This document shows positions 52,081 through 61,639 of a stretch of 64,000 bases of DNA, one piece after another. The DNA is from Terriglobus sp. TAA 43. GTDB taxonomy: Bacteria > Acidobacteriota > Terriglobia > Terriglobales > Acidobacteriaceae. The stretch's first letter is position 1. The number at the start of each line of letters is the position of its first letter. The notes beneath the pieces were generated by a model. The model had not been told where the DNA came from, did no database searches, and worked only from the letters and a program-made list of their open reading frames with translations. The position numbers were made by a program, and so were the translations under genes. Location of the stretch: the NCBI RefSeq assembly GCF_000800015.1, contig NZ_JUGR01000003.1, positions 1 to 64,000 of the forward strand, given 5' to 3'.

Positions 52081-52160
52081 GATGCCCTCCTTGGGCGGTG
52101 GGTGATGACAGAGGACGGAGCGGCACACGATGGGGCTGCGTTCCGCTCCAAGGGAGCGGA

Positions 52161-52574
52161 CTAGCCGAGGATGCACTGGCCCGTGAAGGCTTCGAGGAAG
52201 TGCTGTTCGCGCAGGTTGATGTCCCACTGCTTCGCGAAACTCTCATGCTGCTGGTGAAGGTGTGCGACGTAGATATACCGGCCCTCGCGGGTATCGCGAC
52301 TCCACTGCTCGATCCCCACGTAGTCGTTGCGCCAGTAGAAGGGGTCGAGATGCGGGCCACCCGCGAAGCCAAGTTCAAAACACATCTCCGGGTCACGCAT
52401 GGGGTCACCGTTCTGTTCGCCGTAGTGCGCAACGGAGACACACGGCAGACCACATGGCCCGGACTCATCGGTGGCTTCGATGACGAGTTCCATGTAGGGC
52501 GGATTTGCGATCTTGAGGTAGAGGCTGGGTCGCCAGCCTCCACCTTTCTGGAGGAGTTCGAGGAGGGTCTTCAT
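52161..52574 (-). CDS. DUF6908-like protein of mobile elements
   Basis: A 137-residue protein: KGGGWRPSLYLKIANPPYME, CVSVAHYGEQNGDPMRDPEM and the aromatic-rich DPFYWRNDYVGIEQWSRDT. The layout matches small DUF6908 proteins found near ArdC and ParB-like genes; the family assignment is from memory. It overlaps the ArdC-like gene by 4 bases (ATGA), so they are co-translated. Role unknown. Confidence 0.72.
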   Translation of the reverse strand: MKTLLELLQKGGGWRPSLYLKIANPPYMELVIEATDESGPCGLPCVSVAHYGEQNGDPMRDPEMCFELGFAGGPHLDPFYWRNDYVGIEQWSRDTREGRYIYVAHLHQQHESFAKQWDINLREQHFLEAFTGQCILG

Positions 52575-53479
52575 GCAGCCACCTCCTCGCTCGTTACGTC
52601 GGTAACGGCTTGCTTGTCTGCGACGTCAACCGTAGGCTCCAGTGCCGCGAGGATGAGGCTCGATGTCTGTTGAATGACTTCAAGCGATTCCGCAAGAAGG
52701 GACGCATTGCCCTGATAGAGCTGGATGTAATCGGCAGAGGCGTTGCCGTTGACCAGACCCACGGCCTTGCCCACCACAAAAGCCACGGCCTCGGCTTCTA
52801 GTTCGCGGATGGCCCGCGTGGTCGCGGTACGCCGGTCGGCCTGATGCAGAAGTTCATGCGCTGTTTCATGCACCAGCGTCGAGAACTCTTCCGCCTTGGA
52901 TTGTCCGGGAAGCAGGGCGATACGACCGCCATAGCTTGTTCCCAGCGCAGGTGCAATTTGTTCCGAGTAAGAAACGGCAATTCCCTTGCCTTTGAGGAAG
53001 GCAATCAGACGGTCGATGTTCTCTCCGGGATCACCACTTACTTCGTTCAAACTCGGTAAGTCGACACCTTCCGTCTGCGAAACATCGAAGACATAGAGAT
53101 TGCGGAAGCCAAGCGGAACCCGTTCATTCTGTTTGGTGATGTCCTTCTCGGCTTCGCTGTCCTTCTTGCGGCGCACGCCCACGATGGGACCAAGGATGCG
53201 AATCCCCTTCGCTCCAGACTTCACGGAGCGTCCAAGGTTCTTCCACGTCCAGAAGCCAGCGACGCGCGTCGCGGTCGGCATCTGTCGTGCAATCTCCAGG
53301 ACGTTGCCGAAGGAGTAGGTATGAAACCGCCCCATCGCGGTGAGGTAGTGGGTTAAGACGTCAGAATGTCCTGCTTCCAACTGCTCAATCAAGAGCTTGA
53401 TGTTGGCGGTGATGAGTTCCTGTTTGGTGAGGGGCTTCTTACTGTCGATGGTGGCGAGATTGTCGGTGTTGCGGCTCAT
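52571..53479 (-). CDS. ArdC-like antirestriction/ssDNA-binding protein with metallopeptidase domain
   Basis: A 302-residue protein from ATG 53479 with AAGGAG about 8 bases upstream; the frame-open start further up is in GC-rich noncoding DNA. Residues ~25-150 are an ArdC N-terminal domain (LTHYLTAMGRFHTYSFGNVL, RVAGFWTWKNLGRSVKSGAK). Residues ~185-260 are a zinc-metallopeptidase domain with HETAH in STLVHETAHELLHQ and a downstream ELEAEAVAFVVG. Plasmid ArdC binds single-stranded DNA and protects incoming DNA from restriction. It leads a three-gene operon with the DUF6908-like and ParB-like genes. Confidence 0.87.
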   Translation of the reverse strand: MSRNTDNLATIDSKKPLTKQELITANIKLLIEQLEAGHSDVLTHYLTAMGRFHTYSFGNVLEIARQMPTATRVAGFWTWKNLGRSVKSGAKGIRILGPIVGVRRKKDSEAEKDITKQNERVPLGFRNLYVFDVSQTEGVDLPSLNEVSGDPGENIDRLIAFLKGKGIAVSYSEQIAPALGTSYGGRIALLPGQSKAEEFSTLVHETAHELLHQADRRTATTRAIRELEAEAVAFVVGKAVGLVNGNASADYIQLYQGNASLLAESLEVIQQTSSLILAALEPTVDVADKQAVTDVTSEEVAA

Positions 53480-54003
53480 GGTGTTTTGCTCCTTGCTTTG
53501 GCTTTTGCACTTCCGCGTAGAAACGCGGCATGCATATGCCGAACGCCCACGTGGCGAACGGCGGGGCGGCAAGGTGCAAGGGGAGGGGTCTCTCCCATCC
53601 TTGGAGCGAAATGAAGTGGAGCGGAAAGGACGAAGCGCAGCGAAGGTCTGCACAAGCGCTAGCGCGGAAGACTGGGGATACCCCTTGCGCCGCGCCAGGG
53701 CGGAGCCCTCAGCAAGGTTTGGTTTCGACTACCGTGCGCGTGAGCGCACAACAACTTAAAGGGAGGACGTTGCGGGAAGGAACAGCCCGCAGAGGTGGGA
53801 AGCGAAGATCCTGAAATGGTCGCAGCGAGGGAGGAGACCTCCTCCCTCGAATTTCCTGCGATTGAGGTACGGCCTGCTTTTGAACGAAGAGTTGCGCGTT
53901 CGAGGGCTTTGCTAGATCTCTATTTTTCTACGACGGGAATCGATAGAGGATCTCACTGATATGGAAGTGTTCCCCCGGCTATGGATACTGACCTCCAATC
54001 AGC
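53480..54003. other. GC-rich noncoding region upstream of the ArdC-like operon
   Basis: About 520 bases with no credible gene despite open frames, which are expected at high GC. It contains the long palindrome at 53826-53849 and may include a promoter, transfer origin or replication site of the suspected mobile block. Confidence 0.45.
53826..53849. promoter_or_regulatory. Long perfect palindrome
   Basis: CGAGGGAGGAG and CTCCTCCCTCG flank a central AC: 11-bp arms, 24 bases in total. It lies in the GC-rich noncoding block between the ArdC-like operon and the nitronate monooxygenase-like gene. It could be an operator, a ParB-like or replication site, or a terminator core. Confidence 0.5.
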
Positions 54004-55083
54004 TCACGCGAGTCGCTGTGACGTCTCTTGCACGAGCGATTGCAGCAACTCAGAAACGTTGGAGTGATGGGCGAGCGCGGCGCTCTGCCCTGCCCAAAGG
54101 GGGAGGAGATCTGCTCTACCGGCTTTCTGTGCTGGGAGAGCCAAGCTGCGCACAAGCGAGCGTTGTAAGGGATATGGCAGTATCTCTGCACCCGAGCGAT
54201 TCACAGTGCGAAGGAGTTCATTGCTGACTCCTCGCGCGAGTCGACCGGTGAATCCTCGCGTCAAAGCGGTATGCCCAGCCTCGCCGTGAAGAATCAATTC
54301 GCGGTGGACAGGTGGAGCTCCCGATTCCTCGGTCGCCAGAAACACCGTCCCCATCTGCACGCCCTCCGCGCCCAAAGCGAACGCTGCCGAAATTCCCCTT
54401 GCATCCGCGATACCTCCAGCGGCTACAACAGGAACACTAACCGCATCGACAGTCTGCGGCAGAAGCGAGAACGTGCCGGTCAACGAATCTTCGGCTGATC
54501 TCAGAAACGAACCGCGATGCCCTCCTGCCTCAAAACCGGAAGCCACGACAATGTCTACGCCCGCTTCTTCAAGAGCAACCGCCTCCTGGGGTGTCGTGGC
54601 AGTGCCGAGCAAAACAATCCCTCGCCTTTTCGCTTCGTCCATGATCTCTTTTGGCGGGACGCCAGTGATGAATGAGATTGCGGGCACATTGGCGTCGAGA
54701 AGTACACGTGCCTGATCTTCGAACCGAACCGGCTTGAACGGTGTAAAGGTTGGCAGAGTCCCCCCAACGGCTTCAATATGGGGTGCGAGGTGCGCGAGAG
54801 CGCGATGGAACGCAGCCGCATCCGAAGTACGCGCTCCTTCATCTTCGGTGGAAACCCACAGGTTAATCGCGAACGGTCGCGTCGTCAGAGAGCGAATCTC
54901 TGCAACGACATCTCCGATTGCACTCGGTTCAAAGCCATGCGTTCCGAAGGATCCGAGCCCCCCGAAGTTCGAGACCGCAGCGGTGAGTCGTTGTGTTGAG
55001 AGGCCACCGAAGGGGCCTTGAATGATTGGGTACTTAATCCCCAGGATCTCAGAGACGCGAGTTTGGTTCCATTTTGTGACCAC
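54004..55083 (-). CDS. Nitronate monooxygenase-like FMN oxidoreductase
   Basis: A 359-residue TIM-barrel flavoprotein of the NMO/2-nitropropane dioxygenase family: LGIKYPIIQGPFGGLSTQRL, GGLGSFGTHGFEPSAIGDVV, GVDIVVASGFEAGGHRGSFL (GGH flavin segment), VPVVAAGGIADARGISAAFA and GAEGVQMGTVFLATEESG. These enzymes use FMN to oxidise nitronates or reduce related substrates. GTG 55083 with AGAGG upstream. It lies downstream of the MFS gene on the same strand (195-base gap), so the two may be co-regulated by the LysR protein. Confidence 0.9.
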   Translation of the reverse strand: MVTKWNQTRVSEILGIKYPIIQGPFGGLSTQRLTAAVSNFGGLGSFGTHGFEPSAIGDVVAEIRSLTTRPFAINLWVSTEDEGARTSDAAAFHRALAHLAPHIEAVGGTLPTFTPFKPVRFEDQARVLLDANVPAISFITGVPPKEIMDEAKRRGIVLLGTATTPQEAVALEEAGVDIVVASGFEAGGHRGSFLRSAEDSLTGTFSLLPQTVDAVSVPVVAAGGIADARGISAAFALGAEGVQMGTVFLATEESGAPPVHRELILHGEAGHTALTRGFTGRLARGVSNELLRTVNRSGAEILPYPLQRSLVRSLALPAQKAGRADLLPLWAGQSAALAHHSNVSELLQSLVQETSQRLA

Positions 55084-55278
55084 TATGTATTCCTCTGGAT
55101 AGGGACGAGAACGAGTGTGCCGCCCCTTCTCTTTTAAACGATGAAGGTAATTTCAGACAGCGCGAGCTTCATCCGGGAAGCTCGCTACATGTGGATCGTT
55201 TTTTGTTTGCTTCGCATGTTCAGCTTCCTTTGTCTCGCTATCAATTGGAGGAGGGTCGTTTTAAATCGCAAGGAGAGG

Positions 55279-56631
55279 CTAGAAAACCAGATTTTGGACC
55301 GGCTCTGAGTGCGGGGTGATGTTGCGATTGGCAGTATCCAATGCATGAACGACGCGTGACCCTATCCGATTGAATAACGCTCCCATCATCAACAACGCGC
55401 TGGTTAGGAGAAAGACGAACCGCATTCCGAGATGAGCACCGATGGCACCTCCCATGAGCGGCCCGAGTACCTGTCCCGCATACTGCGAAGATTGGAGGTA
55501 GCCGATAACCCTCCCTAAAGCATGTTCGGGGACGGCGTGTTTGATGACCTTTGCAACAGATGGCAGCAATCCAGCAAGAGACATCCCCAGCAAGAATCGA
55601 AGACCTGCCAGTTGCCACCAGTCGGTCACAAAGGCTTGCGGAATCAATGTCAGGCTGGCTGCCACAAGGCAGTAGGCGATCATTTTCCAACCGCCAATGC
55701 GATCTGCAATGCGGCCCAAACGTGGCGCCAACAAGACACTGCCGAATGCAGAAGCGGCCATGATCATACCTGCGTCGAAGACGACCTGATTGCGACCTAC
55801 GTGCAGCTCCTGCAGATAGACGGTGACGATTGGTTCTATCGACATATTCGACAGCAGCACCAGCATTGCCGTAGCGAGCATAGAAACAACCGTGATTCGC
55901 AGGGATTTGGTCCACTCCATACGCTGGCGTGTTTCGCGGCTCGGCATCGCGCTGCGATCTTCTCTTACCAACAAGATCGTTGCTACAGCAGCAACGGCGA
56001 TCACTCCTCCCGCGGCAAAGAATGTCTGCCGAATGCCGATAAATCCAGGAAGTATACCTCCGACAAGAGGGCCGATCAGATTTCCGGCCAAAGATCCGGT
56101 GGAGAGTATGCCCAGCGCCCATCCTGCCCGCTGTCGAGGAGCCTGGGTCGCGATGAGCACCATTGCCGAAGACGAATAGCCACCAATCAATCCCGCAAGC
56201 AGTCGCAACAAAACCAATTGATAGACGTTGTGAGCGAGACCGATCGTAGACATGACGATTGCCATGCCGATTGCGGCCCGTACAAGCATTGGTTTGCGAC
56301 CAAACCGATCGCTGAGATGGCCCCAAAGAGGAGCAGTCAATCCCGTTCCCAGAAACGTTGCCCCAAAGGCTAAGCCTGACCACTGAACAATCGACGCAGT
56401 TCCCTTTGCGCCAAGCTGCTCCACGTAGATGGGGAGGAAAGGAAGCAGGAGAGTCAGGCTCACCAAGGTTGTAAAGGAACCGAAGATACACACCACGAGG
56501 TTCTGCTTCCAATACTTCTCATTTCGAAGTGCGTAAGACGTATGAGCAGTACCGCTTGGATCTGTCGCGAGCCTCACTGCTTCGGCTTGTGGACGGTCAT
56601 CGACCGAACGTTTTGTCACAGACGTCCTCAT
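55279..56631 (-). CDS. MFS efflux transporter (MdtG/TetA-like)
   Basis: A ~450-residue 12-helix major facilitator transporter. ATG 56631 follows GGAAAG; an in-frame GTG at 56640 is possible. Motif A is visible as GHLSDRFGRKPMLVRAAIG between helices 2 and 3, with a degenerate copy RIADRIGGWKMIAYCLV in the second half. Helix 5 carries the antiporter motif region GPLVGGILPGFIG. The layout fits a drug/H+ antiporter. A divergent LysR gene with a shared operator-like dyad lies 84 bases away and is the likely regulator. Confidence 0.9.
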   Translation of the reverse strand: MRTSVTKRSVDDRPQAEAVRLATDPSGTAHTSYALRNEKYWKQNLVVCIFGSFTTLVSLTLLLPFLPIYVEQLGAKGTASIVQWSGLAFGATFLGTGLTAPLWGHLSDRFGRKPMLVRAAIGMAIVMSTIGLAHNVYQLVLLRLLAGLIGGYSSSAMVLIATQAPRQRAGWALGILSTGSLAGNLIGPLVGGILPGFIGIRQTFFAAGGVIAVAAVATILLVREDRSAMPSRETRQRMEWTKSLRITVVSMLATAMLVLLSNMSIEPIVTVYLQELHVGRNQVVFDAGMIMAASAFGSVLLAPRLGRIADRIGGWKMIAYCLVAASLTLIPQAFVTDWWQLAGLRFLLGMSLAGLLPSVAKVIKHAVPEHALGRVIGYLQSSQYAGQVLGPLMGGAIGAHLGMRFVFLLTSALLMMGALFNRIGSRVVHALDTANRNITPHSEPVQNLVF

Positions 56632-56662
56632 TCTTTCCACTGACCCTATAGATTCAAAAGCG

Positions 56663-56701
56663 TATCGATCCGATCCGTCGTATGTTCCAATCGGATTGAT
56701 A
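56663..56701. promoter_or_regulatory. LysR-type operator between MFS and lysR genes
   Basis: TATCGATCCGAT (56663-56674) and ATCGGATTGATA (56690-56701) are inverted copies with one mismatch, separated by 15 bases. They fill the 84-base divergent promoter region, as LysR recognition and activation sites do. Confidence 0.6.
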
Positions 56702-56715
56702 GGGAGGACCTCTCA

Positions 56716-57666
56716 ATGGAACTGAGACATCTGCGTTATTTCAGAGCCGTTGTGGAATGTAATGGCTACCGAAAGGCAGCGCAGCAGCTGCATATCGCTC
56801 AGCCTTCGATCAGTGAGGCGGTCTCAGATCTTGAAGAAGAGCTCGGCTTGAAACTCTTCTCTCGAGCGAATCGAATGGCACGACTCACACCGGAAGGCGA
56901 AATCTTCTATACGGATACAGTCCGCATCCTCCAGCAGGCAGAGGACGCAGTTGTAACCGCGAAGCGAGCGGCCCAAGGCAAGGTTGGCCGACTCTCAATC
57001 GGCTTTATAGGTTCCGCAACGCTTTCTTTTCTGCCTGACCTGATACGTAGGTATAAGTTGGAATATCCCGATGTGAGGCTGGAGTTGAAGGATCTCTATC
57101 CTGTGGAGCTTGATGACGCACTCGATCATGGCGCGATTGACATCGCGATTACGCGTTCGCTCTCTCTAGAACGCAGTAAAAAATTCCAATCACGCGTACT
57201 GCTTCGCGATCCACTCGTTGCGGTGCTTCCCCTATCGCGATCGCTGAAAAAGAAGACCATCCGACTTGCAGACCTCGCTAATGAACGGTTCCTACTTTTC
57301 AATAGGCGCGGAGCACCTGGTGTGTTTGACATGATCGTCGGTGCCTGCAGGTCGGAAGGATTCTCTCCTCACGTGGAGAATGAGCCAAATTCGATGCAGA
57401 CGATCCTTTCCCTGGTGGAGGCAGAGGAAGGAGTCGCCATTGTTCCCGCTTCAACAAGCAACCTCAGATCCAACGGTGTTCAGTTCGTTCGCCTTGCACC
57501 AAACAACCTCTATCTTGATCTGATCGCTGCATGGCCAACCGACGAACCCTCAATCGTTCTTCGATCATTTCTCGAGTTCCTCAATCGCAACAGCGACCTG
57601 ATTCGGAAGAAAGCTGAACTGGGACGAAGAGCCACGGACGCAAAACAATCGGTTGCTCAAATTTGA
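56716..57666 (+). CDS. LysR-family transcriptional regulator
   Basis: A 316-residue LysR protein: MELRHLRYFRAVVECNGYRK, AAQQLHIAQPSISEAVSDLE (helix-turn-helix) and EELGLKLFSR, then a type 2 periplasmic-binding-like effector domain (LSIGFIGSATLSFLPDLIRR, DIAITRSL, VEAEEGVAIVPAS). It has the segment pattern of CatR/CbbR-like aromatic-catabolism regulators, but the ligand is unknown. ATG 56716 has GGGAGG 7 bases upstream. It diverges from the MFS and nitronate monooxygenase-like genes. Confidence 0.92.
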   Translation: MELRHLRYFRAVVECNGYRKAAQQLHIAQPSISEAVSDLEEELGLKLFSRANRMARLTPEGEIFYTDTVRILQQAEDAVVTAKRAAQGKVGRLSIGFIGSATLSFLPDLIRRYKLEYPDVRLELKDLYPVELDDALDHGAIDIAITRSLSLERSKKFQSRVLLRDPLVAVLPLSRSLKKKTIRLADLANERFLLFNRRGAPGVFDMIVGACRSEGFSPHVENEPNSMQTILSLVEAEEGVAIVPASTSNLRSNGVQFVRLAPNNLYLDLIAAWPTDEPSIVLRSFLEFLNRNSDLIRKKAELGRRATDAKQSVAQI

Positions 57667-57809
57667 AGGGGGAAGTAGCTCACCACGTGGGTTCGCGTCC
57701 GTCATCGCTTTGCTCTTGGCCCGACGCGGAACATGGCCTAGACTGGGCTAGCCGAAGCATTTGAGATGGGATAACGGCCAACACTCTTCAAAAGAAGGGG
57801 CAAGGCTTA

Positions 57810-60800
57810 GTGAAGCTTCTTCGCACATTTTCGGTTTGTCTTTTTCTCCTGTGGGTCGTAACAGAAGCTAAAGCGCTCAACCCAGATCGCGATATCCATC
57901 AGTTAGCTCATAGGTCGTGGACTGAAAAAGAAGGATATCCCGGTCGAGCGGAGGCGCTGGCTCAAACCGCAGACGGCTTCCTATGGATAGGCACCGATGA
58001 TGGACTCTTTCGATTCGATGGGGTTCGCTTCGAACGATACGTCCCGGTGTCGGGGGATCGGCTATCCGCAGGTCCGATACGAGCATTACATGCCTTCCCC
58101 GACGGAAGCCTATGGATCACGTATCGATTCGAGTACAAAATTTGCGTTCTACGGAATGGCGCTCTTCGGTGCTACGGCGAAGAGGAAGGCGTAACGTCGA
58201 ATCCCACGACGATAGTTCAGGACCACAGCGGCGCCATTTGGGCGAACACGGAAGCTGGATTGTTGCGATTGGCTGGCACTCGCTGGGAGCACATCGGTAA
58301 GGCTTGGGAATTTCCGGAATACGTACCTAGCTTCTCTTCAGAAGCACTATTCGTAGATAGGGAAGGAACCCTCTGGGTGGGTGTCAACCACACCATCCTC
58401 TATCTCGAGAAGGGTACGAGGCGGTTCAAACCGACCGGAGTGTACGCAGGACTCTCAATTCAGATCGCTGAGGCGCCCGATGGCACCTTATGGGTATCAG
58501 ACGTCCTGAGCTACGTTCGCGAAATCAGTAAATCCATAAGCACTATCTCTGCCTCCACGGCGAGATGCGAGGCCACGACACCAAGAGGGACGCCTCTCCA
58601 ATGTCCGACCGACGACCAGTTCGTGGTGAAGATTAAAGCACCAGACAATCTTCTCTTCGACCGCAACGGAAGCCTTTGGGTAGCGACAGATTCTTCCGGG
58701 GTCGCACGCGTCTCACACTCCGCGTCGATGAAGGCCTGGTCGACCTTAAAGGCAAGCAAAGACTTTCAGACTTTCACTTCCAAGGATGGCCTAAGTGCTG
58801 ATTCCTGCACGCCAATACTTGAGGACCACGAAGGAAATATCTGGGTTGCCACACAGCGCGGGCTAGACCAATTCCACGATACGGCGTTGGTCCCGGTTCC
58901 ACTGCCGTCCTCGTTATATCGGGTCGCAACAGCGCCCGCGGACAACGGAAGTATCTGGGTAGTCGGAAGTTGGGCATACGTAGCAAAGATTGACGGAGAA
59001 TTGAATGATCCATCGTGGATGCCCACCGACGCCTTCAAACTTTATCGAGATCAGACTGGAGCGACTTGGCTACTGGGCAGTTCCCTTGCTCGCTGGAATG
59101 GCAACAAATTCCAGGACGTAGTCAAGGCTCCGTTTAGCAGCAATAGCGGTGGACCGGGTATGTGGAATGTGGCACGAGACAGCGCTGGAACTCTCTGGGC
59201 GTTTGCTCACAAGTACGGTTTTTTCTCGCTGGAACATGACCATTGGAAACCTTGGATTACACCCACGAAGGTCACGGAGCAGAGGGTCGCAACGATGTTT
59301 TCCGATAGCGTCGGACGCGTATGGGTGTCAACCTACGAAGGCGACATCCTGACCATGAATAAGGGAACCATCGTGGACTATTCCGATAGTTCCGACAAGC
59401 CCAGGAGTTTTATCAAAGCATTCGCGGAACGTAGCCCCCAACGGATATGGGGAGGTGATGCAGATGGACTTCTGATGATCGAACAGGATCAGTTCCGCCG
59501 AATGAACCCCCTGGGCGTTTCCACTTTAGGAGACGTTACTGGAATCGTCGATGCAGGGAGCCATGGGGTTTGGCTCAATACGGCTCGCGGTGTCATCCAC
59601 ATTTCAGCAGAGGAAGTGGAGCACGCTCTGGCCGACCGCTCCTATCATTTTCGTTTTGAACGATTCGATTCAGACGATGGAATCCCCGGACGCTTCGAGA
59701 GTGTTTATCCCTATCCAAAAGCGATCCAAGGAACAGATGGACGAATCTGGTTTACCGCGACGAAAGGCGTTGCATGGATCGATCCAAGAACTACCCCTCC
59801 CAAGAACACGCTCCCACCCCCGGTTTCTATCCTCTCAGTCTCCGCCGATAACTCCTCTCACCTGCAATTTGCCGATCTTCGATTTCCAGCTCATACAGCC
59901 AACTTACGCATCGACTACACAGCTCTTAGCTTGTCTATTCCCGAACGAGTGCGTTTTCGTTACCAGTTAGAGGGAGTGGATAGAGGCTTGCAGAACGTCG
60001 ATACTCGACGTCAGGCGTTCTATACGAACCTGGGTCCTGGAGACTACAAATTCCGCGTTCTAGCCTGCAATAACGACGGTGTATGGAACGAGGTGGGAGC
60101 AGTGTTGACCTTCGCAATTGCTCCCGCTTTCTACCAGACTGCCTGGTTCCTGAGCTGCTGTGCGCTTGCGTTCCTTCTCTTGATCTATGCGGCGTACTTA
60201 TTTCGAATTGGCCAGCTGAAGAGCCAATTCGCGGCAACGCTGGAAGCTCGTGTTGATGAGCGGACCCGCATCGCTCGCGATCTACACGATACATTGCTAC
60301 AAAGCTTCAACGCCTTGCTGTTGCGTATTCAGACTGTCTCGAACGTTCTTCCCGACAAGCCTGACGAAGCAAAACGCCGAGTGGAAGCGGCTCTCGAACA
60401 GGCATCGGAGGCGGTTGCCGAAGGCAGGGATACCCTTAATGAGTTGCGGACAAGAAGTGTCAAAACAGCGGATCTAGATCAAGCCATTGCGAATTTCGCG
60501 AAAGAGCTTTCGAACAGTTCTTCGGAAGAGGCGTTCCCCGAGATTCGAGTTCAGGTCGAAGGAACACCAGTTCCCATGAACCCGATTGTGCGGGACGAGG
60601 TATACCGGATCGTAACGGAAGCCCTGAGAAACGCGATCCAGCATGCTGACGCCAAACGGATCGATGTGCAGATACGATACGACGCACACCGCTTACGCGC
60701 ACGGATTGGCGACAATGGCAAAGGGATTGATCCCTCCGTTATGACTCATCACAAAGATGGCCATTGGGGTTTAATAGGGATGAAAGAACGAGCAAAGCTT

Positions 60801-60872
60801 GTGGGCGGTACGCTAGAGGTCTGGAGTCAGTTAAACGTAGGTACTGAGATTGAATTGACGGTCCAACTATGA
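57810..60872 (+). CDS. Propeller-type (Reg_prop) sensor histidine kinase
   Basis: A 1020-residue sensor with a signal peptide (MKLLRTFSVCLFLLWVVTEA). About 14 two-component-propeller repeats follow, each with an aromatic 'G..WIGT..GL.R' core (TADGFLWIGTDDGLFRFDGV, DREGTLWVGVNHTIL, DHEGNIWVATQRGLDQF). Next are a Y_Y_Y domain (~700-770, RFRYQLEGVDRGLQNVDTRR, FRVLACNNDGVWNE), a membrane helix (~780-800), a HisKA_3 domain with His in IARDLHDTLLQSFNALLLRI, and a HATPase domain ending GLIGMKERAKLVGGTLEVWS. No C-terminal receiver or HTH is fused, unlike hybrid versions. GTG 57810. The LuxR-type regulator 73 bases downstream is the likely partner. Confidence 0.92.
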   Translation: MKLLRTFSVCLFLLWVVTEAKALNPDRDIHQLAHRSWTEKEGYPGRAEALAQTADGFLWIGTDDGLFRFDGVRFERYVPVSGDRLSAGPIRALHAFPDGSLWITYRFEYKICVLRNGALRCYGEEEGVTSNPTTIVQDHSGAIWANTEAGLLRLAGTRWEHIGKAWEFPEYVPSFSSEALFVDREGTLWVGVNHTILYLEKGTRRFKPTGVYAGLSIQIAEAPDGTLWVSDVLSYVREISKSISTISASTARCEATTPRGTPLQCPTDDQFVVKIKAPDNLLFDRNGSLWVATDSSGVARVSHSASMKAWSTLKASKDFQTFTSKDGLSADSCTPILEDHEGNIWVATQRGLDQFHDTALVPVPLPSSLYRVATAPADNGSIWVVGSWAYVAKIDGELNDPSWMPTDAFKLYRDQTGATWLLGSSLARWNGNKFQDVVKAPFSSNSGGPGMWNVARDSAGTLWAFAHKYGFFSLEHDHWKPWITPTKVTEQRVATMFSDSVGRVWVSTYEGDILTMNKGTIVDYSDSSDKPRSFIKAFAERSPQRIWGGDADGLLMIEQDQFRRMNPLGVSTLGDVTGIVDAGSHGVWLNTARGVIHISAEEVEHALADRSYHFRFERFDSDDGIPGRFESVYPYPKAIQGTDGRIWFTATKGVAWIDPRTTPPKNTLPPPVSILSVSADNSSHLQFADLRFPAHTANLRIDYTALSLSIPERVRFRYQLEGVDRGLQNVDTRRQAFYTNLGPGDYKFRVLACNNDGVWNEVGAVLTFAIAPAFYQTAWFLSCCALAFLLLIYAAYLFRIGQLKSQFAATLEARVDERTRIARDLHDTLLQSFNALLLRIQTVSNVLPDKPDEAKRRVEAALEQASEAVAEGRDTLNELRTRSVKTADLDQAIANFAKELSNSSSEEAFPEIRVQVEGTPVPMNPIVRDEVYRIVTEALRNAIQHADAKRIDVQIRYDAHRLRARIGDNGKGIDPSVMTHHKDGHWGLIGMKERAKLVGGTLEVWSQLNVGTEIELTVQL

Positions 60873-60945
60873 TCCCGTTCGGGAGAGAGCTGATCCATCC
60901 GTTTGTAAGGCTGTTCGCATTGAGGGCTGGGTAGGGGCTAAGAAG

Positions 60946-61572
60946 ATGGTCACGAATCCAATTCGGGTTTTGACGGTTGATGATCATCCGGTCTTTCGCC
61001 AGGGGTTGACCAGCCTTTTGGCGGACCACCCAGACCTGCAACTCGTTGCAGAGGCCTCCAGCGGTATTGAGGGTATCCGACAATTCAGAGAACATAAGCC
61101 GGACGTAACTCTTATGGATTTACAGATGCCAGAGATGAGTGGACTTGACGCAATCCTATCCATTCGTGGTGAATTCCCTGAGGCTCGAATTATTGTTCTC
61201 ACGACATACAGCGGTGACGCACAGGTACTCCGCGCACTCAAAGCTGGAGCCCGCGCTTATCTGTTGAAGAATACCCTTCACAAAGACCTGATCGAAACAA
61301 TCCGCGCGGTGCACAGAGGCAAGAAGACCCTGTCACCCGAGGCGTCCTATGAGCTGGCTGAACATGCTACCGACGATCCTCTCACCCCAGCAGAGATCAG
61401 CGTGCTTCGGCTCATTGCGAATGGCAATGCGAACAAACAAATTGCAGACCAGCTATCCGTTACCGAAGAAACGGTCAAAGGTCGCGTCAAGAATATCTTG
61501 TCCAAACTCGACGCCAATGATCGAACACACGCCGCGATCATCGGCATCAAGCGTGGAATTATCGATCTTTGA
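60946..61572 (+). CDS. LuxR/NarL-type response regulator
   Basis: A 208-residue regulator. The receiver has the acidic pair in VLTVDDHPVFRQGL, phospho-acceptor Asp in PDVTLMDLQMPEMSG, and Lys in AYLLKNT. The C-terminal GerE domain is intact: LTPAEISVLRLIANGNANKQ, then IADQLSVTEETVKGRVKNIL and SKLDANDRTHA. It follows the propeller kinase on the same strand and is almost certainly its partner. Targets are unknown; the DoxX-like gene next to it is one candidate. Confidence 0.94.
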   Translation: MVTNPIRVLTVDDHPVFRQGLTSLLADHPDLQLVAEASSGIEGIRQFREHKPDVTLMDLQMPEMSGLDAILSIRGEFPEARIIVLTTYSGDAQVLRALKAGARAYLLKNTLHKDLIETIRAVHRGKKTLSPEASYELAEHATDDPLTPAEISVLRLIANGNANKQIADQLSVTEETVKGRVKNILSKLDANDRTHAAIIGIKRGIIDL

Positions 61573-61639
61573 ACTCGAAAGAGTTTATTTAACACTCCAA
61601 TGGGGATGCCCGATGTCGGGCCTAGCCCGATAGGATCGC

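Noticed and set aside
50656-52164. Long plus-strand open frames opposite the ParB-like gene
   Set aside because: They lie antisense to a gene with clear ParB motifs and a strong ribosome binding site; the open frames follow from its codon bias.
53530-53814. Open frame of 94 codons in the GC-rich noncoding block
   Set aside because: Composition is Arg/Gly/Ala-rich with no structure, as expected of random high-GC DNA.
55241-56512. 423-codon frame overlapping the MFS gene on the same strand
   Set aside because: Arg/Ser/Cys-rich text with no hydrophobic pattern; the other frame has MFS helices and motif A.
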